Origin: an uncultured Clostridiaceae bacterium
GTDB lineage: Bacteria > Bacillota > Clostridia > Lachnospirales > Lachnospiraceae
Direction: 5' to 3'
DNA length: 48,679 nucleotides
Assembly: GCA_902477765.1 (NCBI GenBank)
Contig: CABSIM010000019.1
Coordinates: 1 to 48,679 of the forward strand
Shown here: positions 34,161 through 43,629 of the stretch, piece after piece
Layout of the letters: each line of letters begins with the position of its first letter
Position numbering within the stretch: position 1 is the first letter of the stretch
The notes under the pieces: model-generated
Told to the model about the DNA's origin: nothing
Database searches by the model: none
Seen by the model: the letters and a program-made list of their open reading frames with translations, nothing else
Made by a program: the position numbers and the translations under genes

Positions 34161-35402
34161 ATGAACACAGTGGGGATCATCGCGGAGTACAATCCGTTTC
34201 ACAATGGGCATCTGTTTCAGCTGGAACAGGCCAGAAAACTGACCGGCGCCGTCTATGTGGTGGCGGCCATGAGCGGCGATTTCATGCAGAGAGGAACGCC
34301 TGCCGTTTATGACAAATATATGCGGGCCCATTCCGCCCTGCTGTCGGGTGCGGATCTGGTCATCGAACTTCCTGTATTCGGCTCCCTGTCCAGCGCCGCG
34401 GATTTTGCCGACTGCGGCGTATCCCTGCTTGCAAAAACCGGTGTCGTGGATCATCTCTGTTTCGGAAGCGAATGCGGCGATCTGCCGCTTCTGATGCACA
34501 TGGAACAGCGCATGAGCCATGAAACCGCCGGGATTTCCCGGGAGATACGGGCTGCCATGAAACAGGGCTTCACATGGGCCCAGGCCAGAGCCGCCGCTTT
34601 CCGGGCTGCTGATGCGGCTGAGGGAGACGTGGGTTCCGGAGGCGGGCCGGTTCCCGAACTTCCCAATGACATTCTGGCAGTGGAGTATCTGCGGAGTCTG
34701 AAAAAATATCGTTCCTCCATGACGCCCTGTACCATAAAGCGATGTGACGCGGGCTATCACAGTCCGGAGCGGAAAGGCGCCTTTGCTTCCGCCACCGCCG
34801 TGCGCCGGGCCATCGAAGAGGAGAATGAGGAGTTCTTAAGGCAGGTACTGCCTGAGTCCTTCTTTGTATGCCGCAGCCTGTACCATCCCCTTCCGGTGGC
34901 CTCCGACGATTTTTCCATGATCCTGGGGGACAGACTTCTGACTTCCGGGCCTGACCGGATTCAGAAAACGGCATCCATGCCTGAAGATCTGGCAAGGAAG
35001 CTGTACCGGAACCGCCTGCATTTCGGCACTGTCTCAGAAACCGTCGGCCGGTCCAAAGACCGCCAGTATGCCTATACCCGGGTCAGCCGGTGCATCATGA
35101 ATCTGATTCTTGGAATCACAAAAGAGGATACCGCCCGGTTCAAGGCCATGGACAGTGCCCCCTGGATCCGGATTCTGGGATTCCGGAAATCTGCGGCTCC
35201 GCTTCTTTCCCAGATGAAAAAAAAGGCATCGGCACCTCTGATTTCCAAAGTCGCCGATGCCGGAAACATTCTCCCGGATCCTGCTTTTTCCCTGTTTGAA
35301 AAGCATCTGCGGTCTGCAGAGCTTTACCGTCTGGCGGCTTCCATGAAGCCGGGGGCCGCCCCGGTGCCGGGTGAATATACCAGACCGTTTCTGGTTCTTT
35401 AA
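34161..35402 (+). CDS. tmcAL: tRNA(Met) cytidine acetate ligase
   Basis: TmcAL (YlbM family) activates acetate with ATP and acetylates C34 of elongator tRNA(Met). The 413-residue protein has the nucleotidyltransferase HIGH-type motif (MNTVGIIAEYNPFHNGHLFQ), VVAAMSGDFMQRGTPAVYDKY, DLVIELP and LCFGSECGD, and a C-terminal YTRVSRCIMNLILGI. It is close to pta-ackA, which makes acetate, a suggestive but unproven link. Start ATG 34161 has GGGGGAA upstream. Confidence 0.94.
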   Translation: MNTVGIIAEYNPFHNGHLFQLEQARKLTGAVYVVAAMSGDFMQRGTPAVYDKYMRAHSALLSGADLVIELPVFGSLSSAADFADCGVSLLAKTGVVDHLCFGSECGDLPLLMHMEQRMSHETAGISREIRAAMKQGFTWAQARAAAFRAADAAEGDVGSGGGPVPELPNDILAVEYLRSLKKYRSSMTPCTIKRCDAGYHSPERKGAFASATAVRRAIEEENEEFLRQVLPESFFVCRSLYHPLPVASDDFSMILGDRLLTSGPDRIQKTASMPEDLARKLYRNRLHFGTVSETVGRSKDRQYAYTRVSRCIMNLILGITKEDTARFKAMDSAPWIRILGFRKSAAPLLSQMKKKASAPLISKVADAGNILPDPAFSLFEKHLRSAELYRLAASMKPGAAPVPGEYTRPFLVL

Positions 35403-35435
35403 AAGCCGGTTCCGTTTTCCAGTGCTTTCGTTTTC

Positions 35436-36656
35436 TTAATCCTGCTGTTTTTCCGGTATTTCCGGTTCTGCCTGCCCTGTCTGCTTTTCCTGCTCCATAA
35501 GAAGCCGGTACAGGGTGGGCTCCAGAGAAAATGCCTTCAGGATTTCTTCCGTTTCTTTTCTGTTGTCCCTGGGACCTCCCTGCTTCACTGCACGGATCAG
35601 CAGATTTTTCGGTGTGTGCTCCATGTCAATGAATTCCAGGATCTGTACCCGGTATCCCATGTGTTCCAGCATCTGCGCCCGCAGGGCGTCCGTAAGAAGC
35701 GCCGCCATTCTTTCCCGGATAATGCCGTACTGCAGCACCGGCTCCATCAGGCTGTTTTTTATCTGTCCGTTCAGTTCATGCTGGCAGCAGGGCACCGAAA
35801 GAATCACCCGTGCTCCCCAGCGCACGGCTTTTTCCAGGGCATAATCCGTGGCTGTATCACAGGCATGAAGAGTCACCACCATGTCCACATGATCCACCCC
35901 GTCATAGGATGCGATGTCTCCCGGATAAAATTTAAGTTCTTCATAGCCGTATTTTTCTGCCAGCCGGCTGCAGTTTTCTATGACCTCTTTCTTCAGATCC
36001 AGTCCGATGATCTTTACAGAATATCCCTTCAGCACTTTCAGATAATAGTACATGGCAAATGTCAGATATGACTTGCCGCATCCGAAGTCAATGATGGTGT
36101 TTTCTCCGGACCGGTCCAGCTTCGGAAGAATATCCTCAATAAACTCCAGGAAGCGGTTGATCTGCCGGAATTTGTCGTACCTGGAATTCACGGTCTTCCC
36201 GTCTTTTGTCTGGACTCCCAGATCCACCAGAAACGGCACCGGAATGCCTTCTTCCAGAATATATTTCTTTTTTCTGTTGTGGGACAGGGATGCCTTCCAG
36301 GCCTCCGACAGAACCGCTTCCTGCTTCTTTTTCAGATGTACCGTAACCTTGCCTTTCCGGCTTGTCAGAATGGAGCCGTCCGCGAAGGCCCCTTCTGCCT
36401 GGGCCTGTCTGAACCCGCTCCCCAGAAGTCCCGCCGCATAATCCAGAGCCTGCTGCCGGTCCATATTCCTGTGAAACACCTGTTTTCCCCGGAACTCCTC
36501 CGCCTGATATTTCAGGACTCCCCCTGCCATCACCGGATGGATCCTGACTTTCATGAAATCGTCTTTTTCCAGCCGGCCGCTTATGGTCATCTGTTTCAGG
36601 CCCTCATTCAGAAGCGCCTCCAGGCCGGACCGGATTTCCTGCTCATTCTTTTCCAT
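35436..36656 (-). CDS. Class I SAM-dependent methyltransferase, substrate unknown
   Basis: About 406 residues. An N-terminal region with KVRIHPVMAGGVLKYQAEEF, as seen in some RNA-binding methyltransferases, precedes a Rossmann SAM-binding core (IIDFGCGKSYLTFAMYYYL, IIGLDLKKEVIENC, DMVVTLHACDTATDYAL). The SVPCCQHE segment is characteristic of this poorly studied family (METTL25-like). Start ATG 36656 follows GGAG and overlaps the phosphatase gene by 14 bp; an upstream ATG at 36719 would overlap by 77 bp. I do not assign a substrate. It converges on tmcAL with a 33-bp gap. Confidence 0.85.
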   Translation of the reverse strand: MEKNEQEIRSGLEALLNEGLKQMTISGRLEKDDFMKVRIHPVMAGGVLKYQAEEFRGKQVFHRNMDRQQALDYAAGLLGSGFRQAQAEGAFADGSILTSRKGKVTVHLKKKQEAVLSEAWKASLSHNRKKKYILEEGIPVPFLVDLGVQTKDGKTVNSRYDKFRQINRFLEFIEDILPKLDRSGENTIIDFGCGKSYLTFAMYYYLKVLKGYSVKIIGLDLKKEVIENCSRLAEKYGYEELKFYPGDIASYDGVDHVDMVVTLHACDTATDYALEKAVRWGARVILSVPCCQHELNGQIKNSLMEPVLQYGIIRERMAALLTDALRAQMLEHMGYRVQILEFIDMEHTPKNLLIRAVKQGGPRDNRKETEEILKAFSLEPTLYRLLMEQEKQTGQAEPEIPEKQQD

Positions 36657-37287
36657 TGTTTTTTTCACTCCATCCACTTCTGAGCAGTTCCGGATACGGT
36701 TCCAGATGCCCATAGTCATTGATGCGGTTCACAAAATATCTCCCATTTTCAAAATCCACTTCCGTTATGCTGCAGTTCTCCAGATGTGAGGCAAACAGCC
36801 GGTTTCTGGCATAGTCCACCCCCAGGAAATAGCAAAGCAGACTCCGGATCACGCCGCCGTGCGTGATGACGGCAATCTTCTGTTTTCCGCTTTCCTTCAT
36901 CTCCTCCAGCACAGGAAGAACTCTCTTTGCCACGTCTTCCGCAGATTCCCCGCCGGGGTAAGGCAGGTCCTTTTCCATCTTCCCTTTCTCCTTGAGGAAT
37001 CCGCTGAACCGGACGGCAATCTCTTCGTCTGCCAGTCCTTCCATCTCCCCGAAAGAAATCTCTTTCAGTGCAGGCCTCACCACCCGCGGAAGCTGCCATA
37101 TTTCATTGGCGATTTCCGCAGTCTCCATGGCTCTTAATAGATCACTGGACCACACGGTCTCCAGGCCGGCCTGTGCCAGCCGCCTTCCCACCAGCTCCGC
37201 CTGTCTTTTTCCCTCCGGTGAAAGGGATACATTTACATTGCACAGCGGACTTTCCTGTCTGCCATGCCGTATCAGATACAGTCGCAT
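36643..37287 (-). CDS. Histidine phosphatase (phosphoglycerate-mutase superfamily)
   Basis: A 214-residue phosphatase with the catalytic RHG (MRLYLIRHGRQES), LSPEGKRQAELVGRRL, SDLLRAMETAEI and a second catalytic His in AVITHGGVIRSLL. Substrate is not determinable; relatives include alpha-ribazole phosphatase and broad phosphatases. It lies between the WalJ-like and methyltransferase genes in a minus-strand run. Confidence 0.92.
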   Translation of the reverse strand: MRLYLIRHGRQESPLCNVNVSLSPEGKRQAELVGRRLAQAGLETVWSSDLLRAMETAEIANEIWQLPRVVRPALKEISFGEMEGLADEEIAVRFSGFLKEKGKMEKDLPYPGGESAEDVAKRVLPVLEEMKESGKQKIAVITHGGVIRSLLCYFLGVDYARNRLFASHLENCSITEVDFENGRYFVNRINDYGHLEPYPELLRSGWSEKNNGKE

Positions 37288-37345
37288 TTATGTTTCCTCC
37301 GCTTCCGCCGGAAAGATCCGGACCGATACCGGTTCCGGATCCCTG

Positions 37346-38143
37346 TCAGACGGTCAGTATTTCCGACATCTCATCTCTCCCTGCAACAGCAATATGAAAA
37401 TCGGATGCCTGGTAGGGGCATTCCCCCATATCCAGTTCCAGCCTTACGGTCTCATAGGCCAGTTCCGGAAGATTGTTCTCCTTGCTCAGATGGCCCAGGA
37501 GAATGTGTTTCAGCTTGTCATTGAGGATGCAGTTCAAAAGCCGCCCGGCATTCTCATTGGAAAGATGGCCGAAATCCCCCATGATTCTCCGTTTCAGGTA
37601 GTAGGGATAAGGCCCTGCCTCCAGCATCCGGATATCATGGTTGGATTCCAGAAGCACCGCGTCCAGATCCAGCAGATGGTTGATGGTATACTGATCAAAA
37701 TGCCCCAGGTCCGTGGCCACGGCAATGGATTTTCCTTCATGCTGAATCCGGTAGGCCACCGGGTCTGCCGCGTCGTGATCAATATGGAAAGGCTTCACCA
37801 CCATGTCACCCACGGCAAAATCCACATCCGGCATCACCGGATGAAACAGTTCCTCCGGATATTCCCCCAGATACTTCATCTTCCGGACTGCCTTCAGAGT
37901 CTTTTCCGTTCCGTAGATGGGCACCTGGTATCTCTTCGAAAGAACTCCCAGTCCCTGCACATGATCCGAATGTTCGTGAGTAATGCATATGGCGGAAAGC
38001 TCCGACGGCTTTACTCCCACCTCCCAGAGGCCTTTTTCAATCCTCTTGGTGCTGATCCCCGCGTCAATCAGCACATGGGTCCTGTCCGTCCCCGCATAGA
38101 TACAGTTGCCGCTGCTGCCGCTGGCAATGCTAACAAATCTCAT
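37346..38143 (-). CDS. WalJ/YycJ-like metallo-beta-lactamase-fold hydrolase
   Basis: A 265-residue MBL-fold protein (MRFVSIASGSSGNCIY, metal motif THEHSDHVQG, HIDHDAADPVAYRI, ATDLGHF, LLESNHD, LGHLSKENN). This is the YycJ/WalJ family, linked in Firmicutes to WalRK and nuclease-type activity; here no walRK genes adjoin. It overlaps coaE by 14 bp. Confidence 0.92.
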   Translation of the reverse strand: MRFVSIASGSSGNCIYAGTDRTHVLIDAGISTKRIEKGLWEVGVKPSELSAICITHEHSDHVQGLGVLSKRYQVPIYGTEKTLKAVRKMKYLGEYPEELFHPVMPDVDFAVGDMVVKPFHIDHDAADPVAYRIQHEGKSIAVATDLGHFDQYTINHLLDLDAVLLESNHDIRMLEAGPYPYYLKRRIMGDFGHLSNENAGRLLNCILNDKLKHILLGHLSKENNLPELAYETVRLELDMGECPYQASDFHIAVAGRDEMSEILTV

Positions 38144-38723
38144 GTTCCAAAATCCCTTTCAGCTGCGCCCGGATTTCCTCTTCGCCCCGGTTGTTGTCGA
38201 TGACGAAGTCCGTGTGCTTTCTGTATTCTTCTTCCGAATCCTGTTCCGCAATGATGGATTCGCATTTTTCCCTTGTATATCCCCGGTCCTTCATGAGGCG
38301 CCGGATCCTGTTTTCCTCCGTGGTATACACATAGCCCACCGCATCAAAAAGTCCTTCGGGCGCGGTTCTGAATATGGCCGCCTCCACCACCACCAGGTCT
38401 TCTTCCGCCTCCAGGGCCTCCTGCTTTATGGTTTCCCACGTCATGGGATGAATAATGCCGTTCATGGTTTCCAGCGCCTTCCGGTCATGAAAGATCAGCT
38501 CGGCCAGCTTCGGCCGGTCCACGGAACCGTCTTCCTGAAGGAAGCTGTCTCCCAGAGCTCTGGTCACCCGGGCCAGGCCAGGACTCCCCGGCTCCATCAG
38601 ACGGTGTGCCACCTGATCCGCCAGAATCACCCTGGCTCCGAATTCTTCCCGGAACACCTTAAGGACACTGCTTTTTCCGGCTCCCACGCCTCCTGTGATG
38701 CCCAGAATCGTTTTCTTTTTCAA
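38130..38723 (-). CDS. coaE: Dephospho-CoA kinase
   Basis: Last step of coenzyme A synthesis. The 197-residue protein has the P-loop GITGGVGAGKSS, LADQVAHRLMEPGSPG, HPMTWETI and the lid/LID-like RLMKDRGYTREKCESIIAEQ. It starts 15 bp after polA, the common polA-coaE arrangement. Confidence 0.96.
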   Translation of the reverse strand: MKKKTILGITGGVGAGKSSVLKVFREEFGARVILADQVAHRLMEPGSPGLARVTRALGDSFLQEDGSVDRPKLAELIFHDRKALETMNGIIHPMTWETIKQEALEAEEDLVVVEAAIFRTAPEGLFDAVGYVYTTEENRIRRLMKDRGYTREKCESIIAEQDSEEEYRKHTDFVIDNNRGEEEIRAQLKGILEHEIC

Positions 38724-38738
38724 GGCTTCCGTCCTCCT

Positions 38739-41372
38739 TTATTTGGCCTCAAACCAGCTGGAACCGGCATGCATGTCAATTTCCAGTTCCACCTTCAGAC
38801 TGGCGGCATGTTTCATTTCCTCGGAAAGGATCTCTGCCACCCGTTCCTTTTCCTCCATGTATGTCTCCACCAGAAGTTCATCGTGAACCTGAAGAATCAG
38901 TCTGGACCGGAGGCCTTCTTCCCTGAGGCGTCTGTCCACCCGGATCATGGCGATCTTTATGATATCCGCCGCTGTTCCCTGAATGGGAGAGTTCATGGCC
39001 ACGCGCTCTCCGAAGGATCTCTGCATGAAATTGGCGGATTTCAGTTCCGGAACCGGACGGCGTCTGCCGAACATGGTGGTCACATACCCCTGTTCCCTGG
39101 CAGTCTCCACCAGCCCGTCCAGAAATGCCTTCACCTGCGGATAAGTATGGAAATACCGCTCAATGTATTCCATGGCTTCTTTTCTTGTAATGCTTAAGTC
39201 TTCACTGAGGCCGAAGGCGCTGATTCCGTATACGATTCCGAAATTCACGGCCTTGGCGTTGCGTCTCTGAAGAGGAGTCACCTCCTCCAGCGGAATGTGA
39301 AATACCTGAGAGGCCGTAATGGCATGGATATCCTGGGCACTGCGGTAGGCTTCAATGAGCCTTTCATCCCCGGACATATGGGCCAGAACACGCAGTTCAA
39401 TCTGGGAATAATCCGCGTCCAGGAATACGCATCCTTCTTTCGGTACAAACACTTTCCGGATTTCCCGTCCCAGTTCCATACGGATGGGAATATTCTGGAG
39501 ATTGGGCTCCGTGCTGCTGATGCGTCCCGTGGCTGTGATGGTCTGATTGAAACGGCTGTGAATCCGTCCGTCGGAACCGATGAAGGCATCCAGGCCGTCT
39601 GCATAGGTGGATTTCAGTTTTGTATACTGGCGGTACTCCAGGATTTTCCGGATCACCGGATAGTCGGGCGCCAGCTTTTCCAGCACGTCGGCGGCGGTGG
39701 AATATCCTGTTTTGGTCTTTTTTCCTCCTTTGATCTGCATCTTTTCAAACAGGATTTCTCCCAGCTGTTTCGGGGAATTGATATTGAATTCACACCCGGT
39801 ATCCTGCCAGATCTCCTGTTCCAGTATGGAAATCCTGCCTTTCAGTTTTTCCCCGTATGCCCGCAGTTCTTCCCTGCGGACCTGGATTCCTTCCTGCTCC
39901 ATATGAAACAGTGCCTGAATCAGCGGCAGTTCGATCTCCCGGTACAGAGACTCCATGCCGGCATCTTTTAACGCCTCCGTCAGCGGCGCTCCCGCAAGGC
40001 ACGCCGTACAGGCCGCATAGCAGGCCATTTTCATCACCGGTTCTTCGTCCTGCTCCCAGGCCTGCTTCAGGGACTGTTTTCCCATAAGGTCTCCCCTGGA
40101 CGGCACTGTCAGTTTCAGATAATCCCTCGCCACATCGTCATATTCATAGGAATCCTTCAAAGGGTTCAGAAGATAGGCAGCCACTCCGGCATCGCAGACC
40201 GTATCCCCGTATCCCAGAGGAAGAAACGGCAGCTGGCCTTTCAGATCCATGACCCAGACCTGTCTGTTTCTGCAGAGTTCCGTAAGTTTTTCCGCCAGAT
40301 ATTCTCCTGTGAGAAATCCCTCACAGGGCATAAAAAAGCTGTCCTTTCCATCCAGGGAAAGGGCCAGGCCAAATACTGTCTGCGCTTCGGAAAAAAGCTG
40401 CGCTCCAAGGGTCTCTGCGTGCCCGGCCCGTGAAAAAATCTGCTCCGCCTCCGCCAGGTCCCGTACCACTGAAAAGTTCTTCTCCATGTCATTTTCGTTT
40501 CTGGCTTCCGCTCCGAACCGCTGGATCAGAGACTTGAACTCCAGCCGTTTCATGTATTCATAGGCTTCGGGCGTATAAAGATCCCCGATTCTGGCATCCT
40601 CCGGCGAAAATGTGATGGGCGCATCGATGCAGATCCTGGCAAGTTTCTGTGAAAGTTCAGCCAGATCCCGGTGCTCCTCCAGGGCTTTTTTTGCTCTGGG
40701 CGGTTTTACTTCATCCAGATGGGCATAGAGGTTATCCAGGCTGTGATACTGAAGGATCAGGCTGGTGGCGGTTTTTTCGCCGATGGAAGGCACGCCGGGA
40801 ATGTTGTCCGATGCATCTCCCATCAGTGCCTTGACGTCAATGAATTCTTCCGGCGTCACCTGGTATTCCTTCTTTACATCTTCCGGATAGTAGTCGTGGA
40901 TCTCTGTGGAACCGCGGCTGGTTCTGGGAATCCGGATCCGGATATGGGTATCCGCCAGCTGCAGAAGATCCCGGTCTCCGGACACCACGGACACTTCCAT
41001 TCCCAGTGACTGGGCCCGTTTTGCCGCTGTCCCCAGCACGTCATCGGCCTCAAAGCCTTCCTTTGTCAGGATCGGGACTCCCATGGCCTTCAGTACTTCT
41101 TTCATCACCGGAACCTGCTCATGCAGTTCTTCCGGCATGGGTTTTCTGGTGCCTTTGTATTCCTCATACATTTTATGACGGAATGTGGGCGCTTTCAGAT
41201 CAAAAGCCACGGCCAGATATTCCGCCTGTTCTTCTTCCAGTATCTTGAACAGAATATTCAGAAATCCATATATGGCATTGGTATGAAGACCTTCGGAATT
41301 GGTCAGGACCGGAACTCCGTAAAAGGCACGGTTCAGTATGCTGTGCCCGTCGATCAGAACAAGTTTTTCCAT
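38739..41372 (-). CDS. polA: DNA polymerase I
   Basis: An 877-residue polymerase for Okazaki-fragment processing and repair. Residues 1-290 are the 5' nuclease (LIDGHSILNRAFYG, GDRDLLQL, LMGDASDNIPGVP). The middle (about 310-470) keeps the exonuclease fold (VFGLALSLDGKDSFF, VCDAGVAAYLLNP) but lacks the DED metal residues, so proofreading is probably absent, as is common in Firmicutes. The polymerase domain has motif A DYSQIELRVLAHMSGDE, motif B RRNAKAVNFGIVYGIS and motif C LQVHDELLVE. It begins 23 bp after the zinc-finger gene. Confidence 0.97.
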   Translation of the reverse strand: MEKLVLIDGHSILNRAFYGVPVLTNSEGLHTNAIYGFLNILFKILEEEQAEYLAVAFDLKAPTFRHKMYEEYKGTRKPMPEELHEQVPVMKEVLKAMGVPILTKEGFEADDVLGTAAKRAQSLGMEVSVVSGDRDLLQLADTHIRIRIPRTSRGSTEIHDYYPEDVKKEYQVTPEEFIDVKALMGDASDNIPGVPSIGEKTATSLILQYHSLDNLYAHLDEVKPPRAKKALEEHRDLAELSQKLARICIDAPITFSPEDARIGDLYTPEAYEYMKRLEFKSLIQRFGAEARNENDMEKNFSVVRDLAEAEQIFSRAGHAETLGAQLFSEAQTVFGLALSLDGKDSFFMPCEGFLTGEYLAEKLTELCRNRQVWVMDLKGQLPFLPLGYGDTVCDAGVAAYLLNPLKDSYEYDDVARDYLKLTVPSRGDLMGKQSLKQAWEQDEEPVMKMACYAACTACLAGAPLTEALKDAGMESLYREIELPLIQALFHMEQEGIQVRREELRAYGEKLKGRISILEQEIWQDTGCEFNINSPKQLGEILFEKMQIKGGKKTKTGYSTAADVLEKLAPDYPVIRKILEYRQYTKLKSTYADGLDAFIGSDGRIHSRFNQTITATGRISSTEPNLQNIPIRMELGREIRKVFVPKEGCVFLDADYSQIELRVLAHMSGDERLIEAYRSAQDIHAITASQVFHIPLEEVTPLQRRNAKAVNFGIVYGISAFGLSEDLSITRKEAMEYIERYFHTYPQVKAFLDGLVETAREQGYVTTMFGRRRPVPELKSANFMQRSFGERVAMNSPIQGTAADIIKIAMIRVDRRLREEGLRSRLILQVHDELLVETYMEEKERVAEILSEEMKHAASLKVELEIDMHAGSSWFEAK

Positions 41373-41395
41373 TGCACTCTCCTATGGGTCATTAA

Positions 41396-41746
41396 TTAAA
41401 AAAGAAATCCTGCCTGCCACCAGATCCGGATCTGCAGAAGGAGTGTAACCAGAACTCCCATGAACATCAGGGTATTGACTGCATATCCGGTGATGCGGAA
41501 CATCAGAAGCCGGCGCAGGATCCGCTCCGATTCTGCCAGCTTTCTTCTGAGATCTCCGGCAATGTCATAGGTCCCGTTGTCCTCGTCCAGCTTCTTAAGG
41601 CCCACATCCACCATATAATAGATCTCCAGTTCTTCCCGGCAGTTTTCACAGGTACGGATGTGCTCCATAAATTCTTCCAGTTCTGCAAGGGACAGTCTGT
41701 CTTCGATATAAGGAATTACCATTTTTTCCGCTTCCATACAGGTCAT
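41396..41746 (-). CDS. Zinc-finger (anti-sigma-like) membrane protein
   Basis: A 116-residue protein with an N-terminal HxxxCxxC zinc motif (HIRTCENCREE) of the zf-HC2 anti-sigma type and one C-terminal membrane helix (VNTLMFMGVLVTLLLQI). No sigma factor gene is adjacent. ATG 41746 is favoured over a GTG at 41755 because GGAAAGGGG lies eight bases upstream of it. Function unknown; probably cotranscribed with polA. Confidence 0.75.
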   Translation of the reverse strand: MTCMEAEKMVIPYIEDRLSLAELEEFMEHIRTCENCREELEIYYMVDVGLKKLDEDNGTYDIAGDLRRKLAESERILRRLLMFRITGYAVNTLMFMGVLVTLLLQIRIWWQAGFLF

Positions 41747-41781
41747 GCCGCACACCCCTTTCCTCTGATTTTCTGGCTATC

Positions 41782-41810
41782 ATCATACAACAATTCCCTG
41801 CCTATTTCAA
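41782..41810 (-). promoter_or_regulatory. Promoter of the zinc-finger-polA-coaE run
   Basis: Minus strand -35 TTGAAA (41805-41810), 17-bp spacer, -10 TATGAT (41782-41787), 35 bp before the first gene. It may drive the genes down to the methyltransferase. Confidence 0.75.
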
Positions 41811-41820
41811 CTGAAAATCC

Positions 41821-41846
41821 AGAGGCCCCGTCTCACCGGGGCCTCT
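41821..41846. terminator. GC-rich terminator hairpin after the threonine dehydratase
   Basis: AGAGGCCCCG and CGGGGCCTCT form a perfect 10-bp stem around TCTCAC, 22 bp after the dehydratase stop. The following minus-strand sequence GGATTTTC is only moderately T-rich. Confidence 0.75.
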
Positions 41847-41867
41847 GTTTCCTCATTTTCATATGCT

Positions 41868-42833
41868 TTACAGATCTTTTTCTTTCAGCACTTGGGCAAA
41901 CAGCTCCATGTCATTGTTTCCGCCGGAAAGGACAAAGCACACCTTTTCTCCTTTCTTTACCGGAAGTTTTCCGGAAAGTCCGGCTCCGATTCCCATGACG
42001 GAAGACGGCTCCGCCACAAGATGTGCTTTTTCTGCCAGAATCTTCATGGCTTTCCTGATTTCTCTGTCGTCGGCAGTCACCAGATCATTGACCAGTCTCT
42101 CAATGGCCGGGAAATTCTCCGGATCCGCATGGTCAGTCCTGGTGCCGTCCGCGATGGTGTCCACATGGGAAAGCGTCACAGGTTTCCCTTCCTTCCGGCT
42201 CAGAGAATACCTGGGTGCGCCGGCAGGCTCCATGCCGATAACACGGATGTCCGGCTTCAGTCCTTTTACGGCTGTGGAAATTCCGGTGATCAGTCCGCCG
42301 CCGCCGATGGGCACCACCACCGCATCCATAGCCGGTTCGTCTTCCAGAATCTCCAGTCCGATGGTTCCCTGGCCGGCCCGTACTCCGTCGTCCGCATAGG
42401 GGTGAATCTGGGTCCTTCCTTCGGTCTCCATCAGTTCTCTGGCTTTTGCCTCTCTCTCACTTCCCAGGGTTCCCACCAGCATCACAGGGACTCCGTAGGA
42501 CTTCACGCCCGCCAGCTTCACCGGATTGCAGTTTGTGGGCATGATAATCACCGCATCGATGCCCATCCGGCTGGCAGCACAGGCCACCCCCTGGGCATGG
42601 TTTCCGGAAGAACAGGCCACAATCCCCCGCTTCTTTTCCTCTTCGCTCATGGAAAGAATCCGGTTGGTGGCTCCCCTCAGCTTAAAGGATCCTGTATGCT
42701 GAAGATTTTCCGGTTTCAGATACACTTCACATCCCAGGTACTCATCCAGTGCCGGCACCCTGAGAAGCGGTGTCCTCAGCACGTATCCTTTTATTCTCTC
42801 CTGTGCTTTTTTTACATCCTCAAATGAAATCAT
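41868..42833 (-). CDS. Threonine/serine dehydratase (catabolic, no regulatory domain)
   Basis: A PLP enzyme deaminating threonine (and probably serine) to the 2-oxo acid. The 321-residue protein has LRTPLLRVPALDEYLG, the PLP lysine in HTGSFKLRGATNR, CSSGNHAQGVA, and VVVPIGGGGLITGI. There is no C-terminal ACT domain, so it resembles TdcB/biodegradative enzymes, serine racemase or related ammonia-lyases rather than IlvA. It is preceded by one copy of a repeated hairpin (42876-42916). Confidence 0.92.
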   Translation of the reverse strand: MISFEDVKKAQERIKGYVLRTPLLRVPALDEYLGCEVYLKPENLQHTGSFKLRGATNRILSMSEEEKKRGIVACSSGNHAQGVACAASRMGIDAVIIMPTNCNPVKLAGVKSYGVPVMLVGTLGSEREAKARELMETEGRTQIHPYADDGVRAGQGTIGLEILEDEPAMDAVVVPIGGGGLITGISTAVKGLKPDIRVIGMEPAGAPRYSLSRKEGKPVTLSHVDTIADGTRTDHADPENFPAIERLVNDLVTADDREIRKAMKILAEKAHLVAEPSSVMGIGAGLSGKLPVKKGEKVCFVLSGGNNDMELFAQVLKEKDL

Positions 42834-42875
42834 GTTTCCCCTCCCGTATGTTTCCGGCTCCGGCCGGTCTTATCG

Positions 42876-42916
42876 GCGCATGATATTCTGCAATGAACAC
42901 AGAAGCAGGCATGCGC
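42876..42916. repeat. Hairpin repeat, copy 1
   Basis: Contains CTGCAATGAACACAGAAGC, shared with copy 2 at 43630-43672 (21 identical bases, 42886-42906). The shared part folds as TTCTG/CAGAA, and an outer perfect stem GCGCATG (42876-42882) with CATGCGC (42910-42916) surrounds it. It lies 45 bp after the acetyltransferase stop and 43 bp before the dehydratase start, read on the minus strand. Confidence 0.7.
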
Positions 42917-42960
42917 ATGGTATAAACAGCTCGAAAGTCTGACGTCCTCACACTGCATTC

Positions 42961-43563
42961 CTAAAATACCAAAGAATCCAGAGGAATTCTGTCCTTTTCC
43001 TCCACCGGCCGCACAGGTCTGCAGGGAACGCCTGCAGCCACGACCCCGGCAGGAATGGAATGAGTCACTACACTTCCCGCTCCGATCACACTTCCTTTTC
43101 CGATGGTGACTCCTCCGCATACAACTGCATTGGCTCCGATCCATACATCGTCTTCCAGGATAATGGGTGCAGATGTACCGATTCCCTCCGCCCTCTGTCC
43201 GGCATCCAGAGAATGACCGGCACAGGCCAGGCAGACTCCGGGCGCGATAAATGCATTGGCTCCGATATGAACCGGAGATGTATCCAGGATTACACAGTTA
43301 TAGTTCATAACCGTAAGTCCATGGGTATGAATATTAAATCCATAATCACATCGGAAATCCGGCTCTATAAATGTCAGCGGATGACAGCTTCCCAGCAGTT
43401 CTTCCAGAATTTCACGCCGTCTTTCTTCTTTTTCGGGCGAAAGCTGATTATATTCCCGGCAAAGAGTTGCTGCCCTTCGCTTCAGTTCCCGCGGAATGTT
43501 CATATTAACGCCGGCGTAGGATTCCTCTTTTTCCAGAATTTCTCTGATTTCTGCAATATTCAT
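42961..43563 (-). CDS. Maltose/galactoside O-acetyltransferase-like enzyme
   Basis: A 200-residue left-handed beta-helix acetyltransferase of the Maa/LacA type. The N-terminal helical cap (NIPRELKRRAATLCREYNQLSP) precedes FIEPDFRCDYGFNIHTHG, the catalytic-His region CLACAGHSLDAGQRAEG, and hexapeptide turns (DVWIGANAVVCGGVTIGKGSVIGAGSVVTHSIPAGVVAAGVPCRPV). Acetyl-CoA is the donor; the sugar acceptor is unknown. Repeated hairpins lie on either side of the gene. Confidence 0.92.
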   Translation of the reverse strand: MNIAEIREILEKEESYAGVNMNIPRELKRRAATLCREYNQLSPEKEERRREILEELLGSCHPLTFIEPDFRCDYGFNIHTHGLTVMNYNCVILDTSPVHIGANAFIAPGVCLACAGHSLDAGQRAEGIGTSAPIILEDDVWIGANAVVCGGVTIGKGSVIGAGSVVTHSIPAGVVAAGVPCRPVRPVEEKDRIPLDSLVF

Positions 43564-43629
43564 CTGTCTCTCCTGTCTTATTTACTGTCGTCATTTTTAT
43601 CCCGTGTCCCCAGACCATGGGATCATCCG

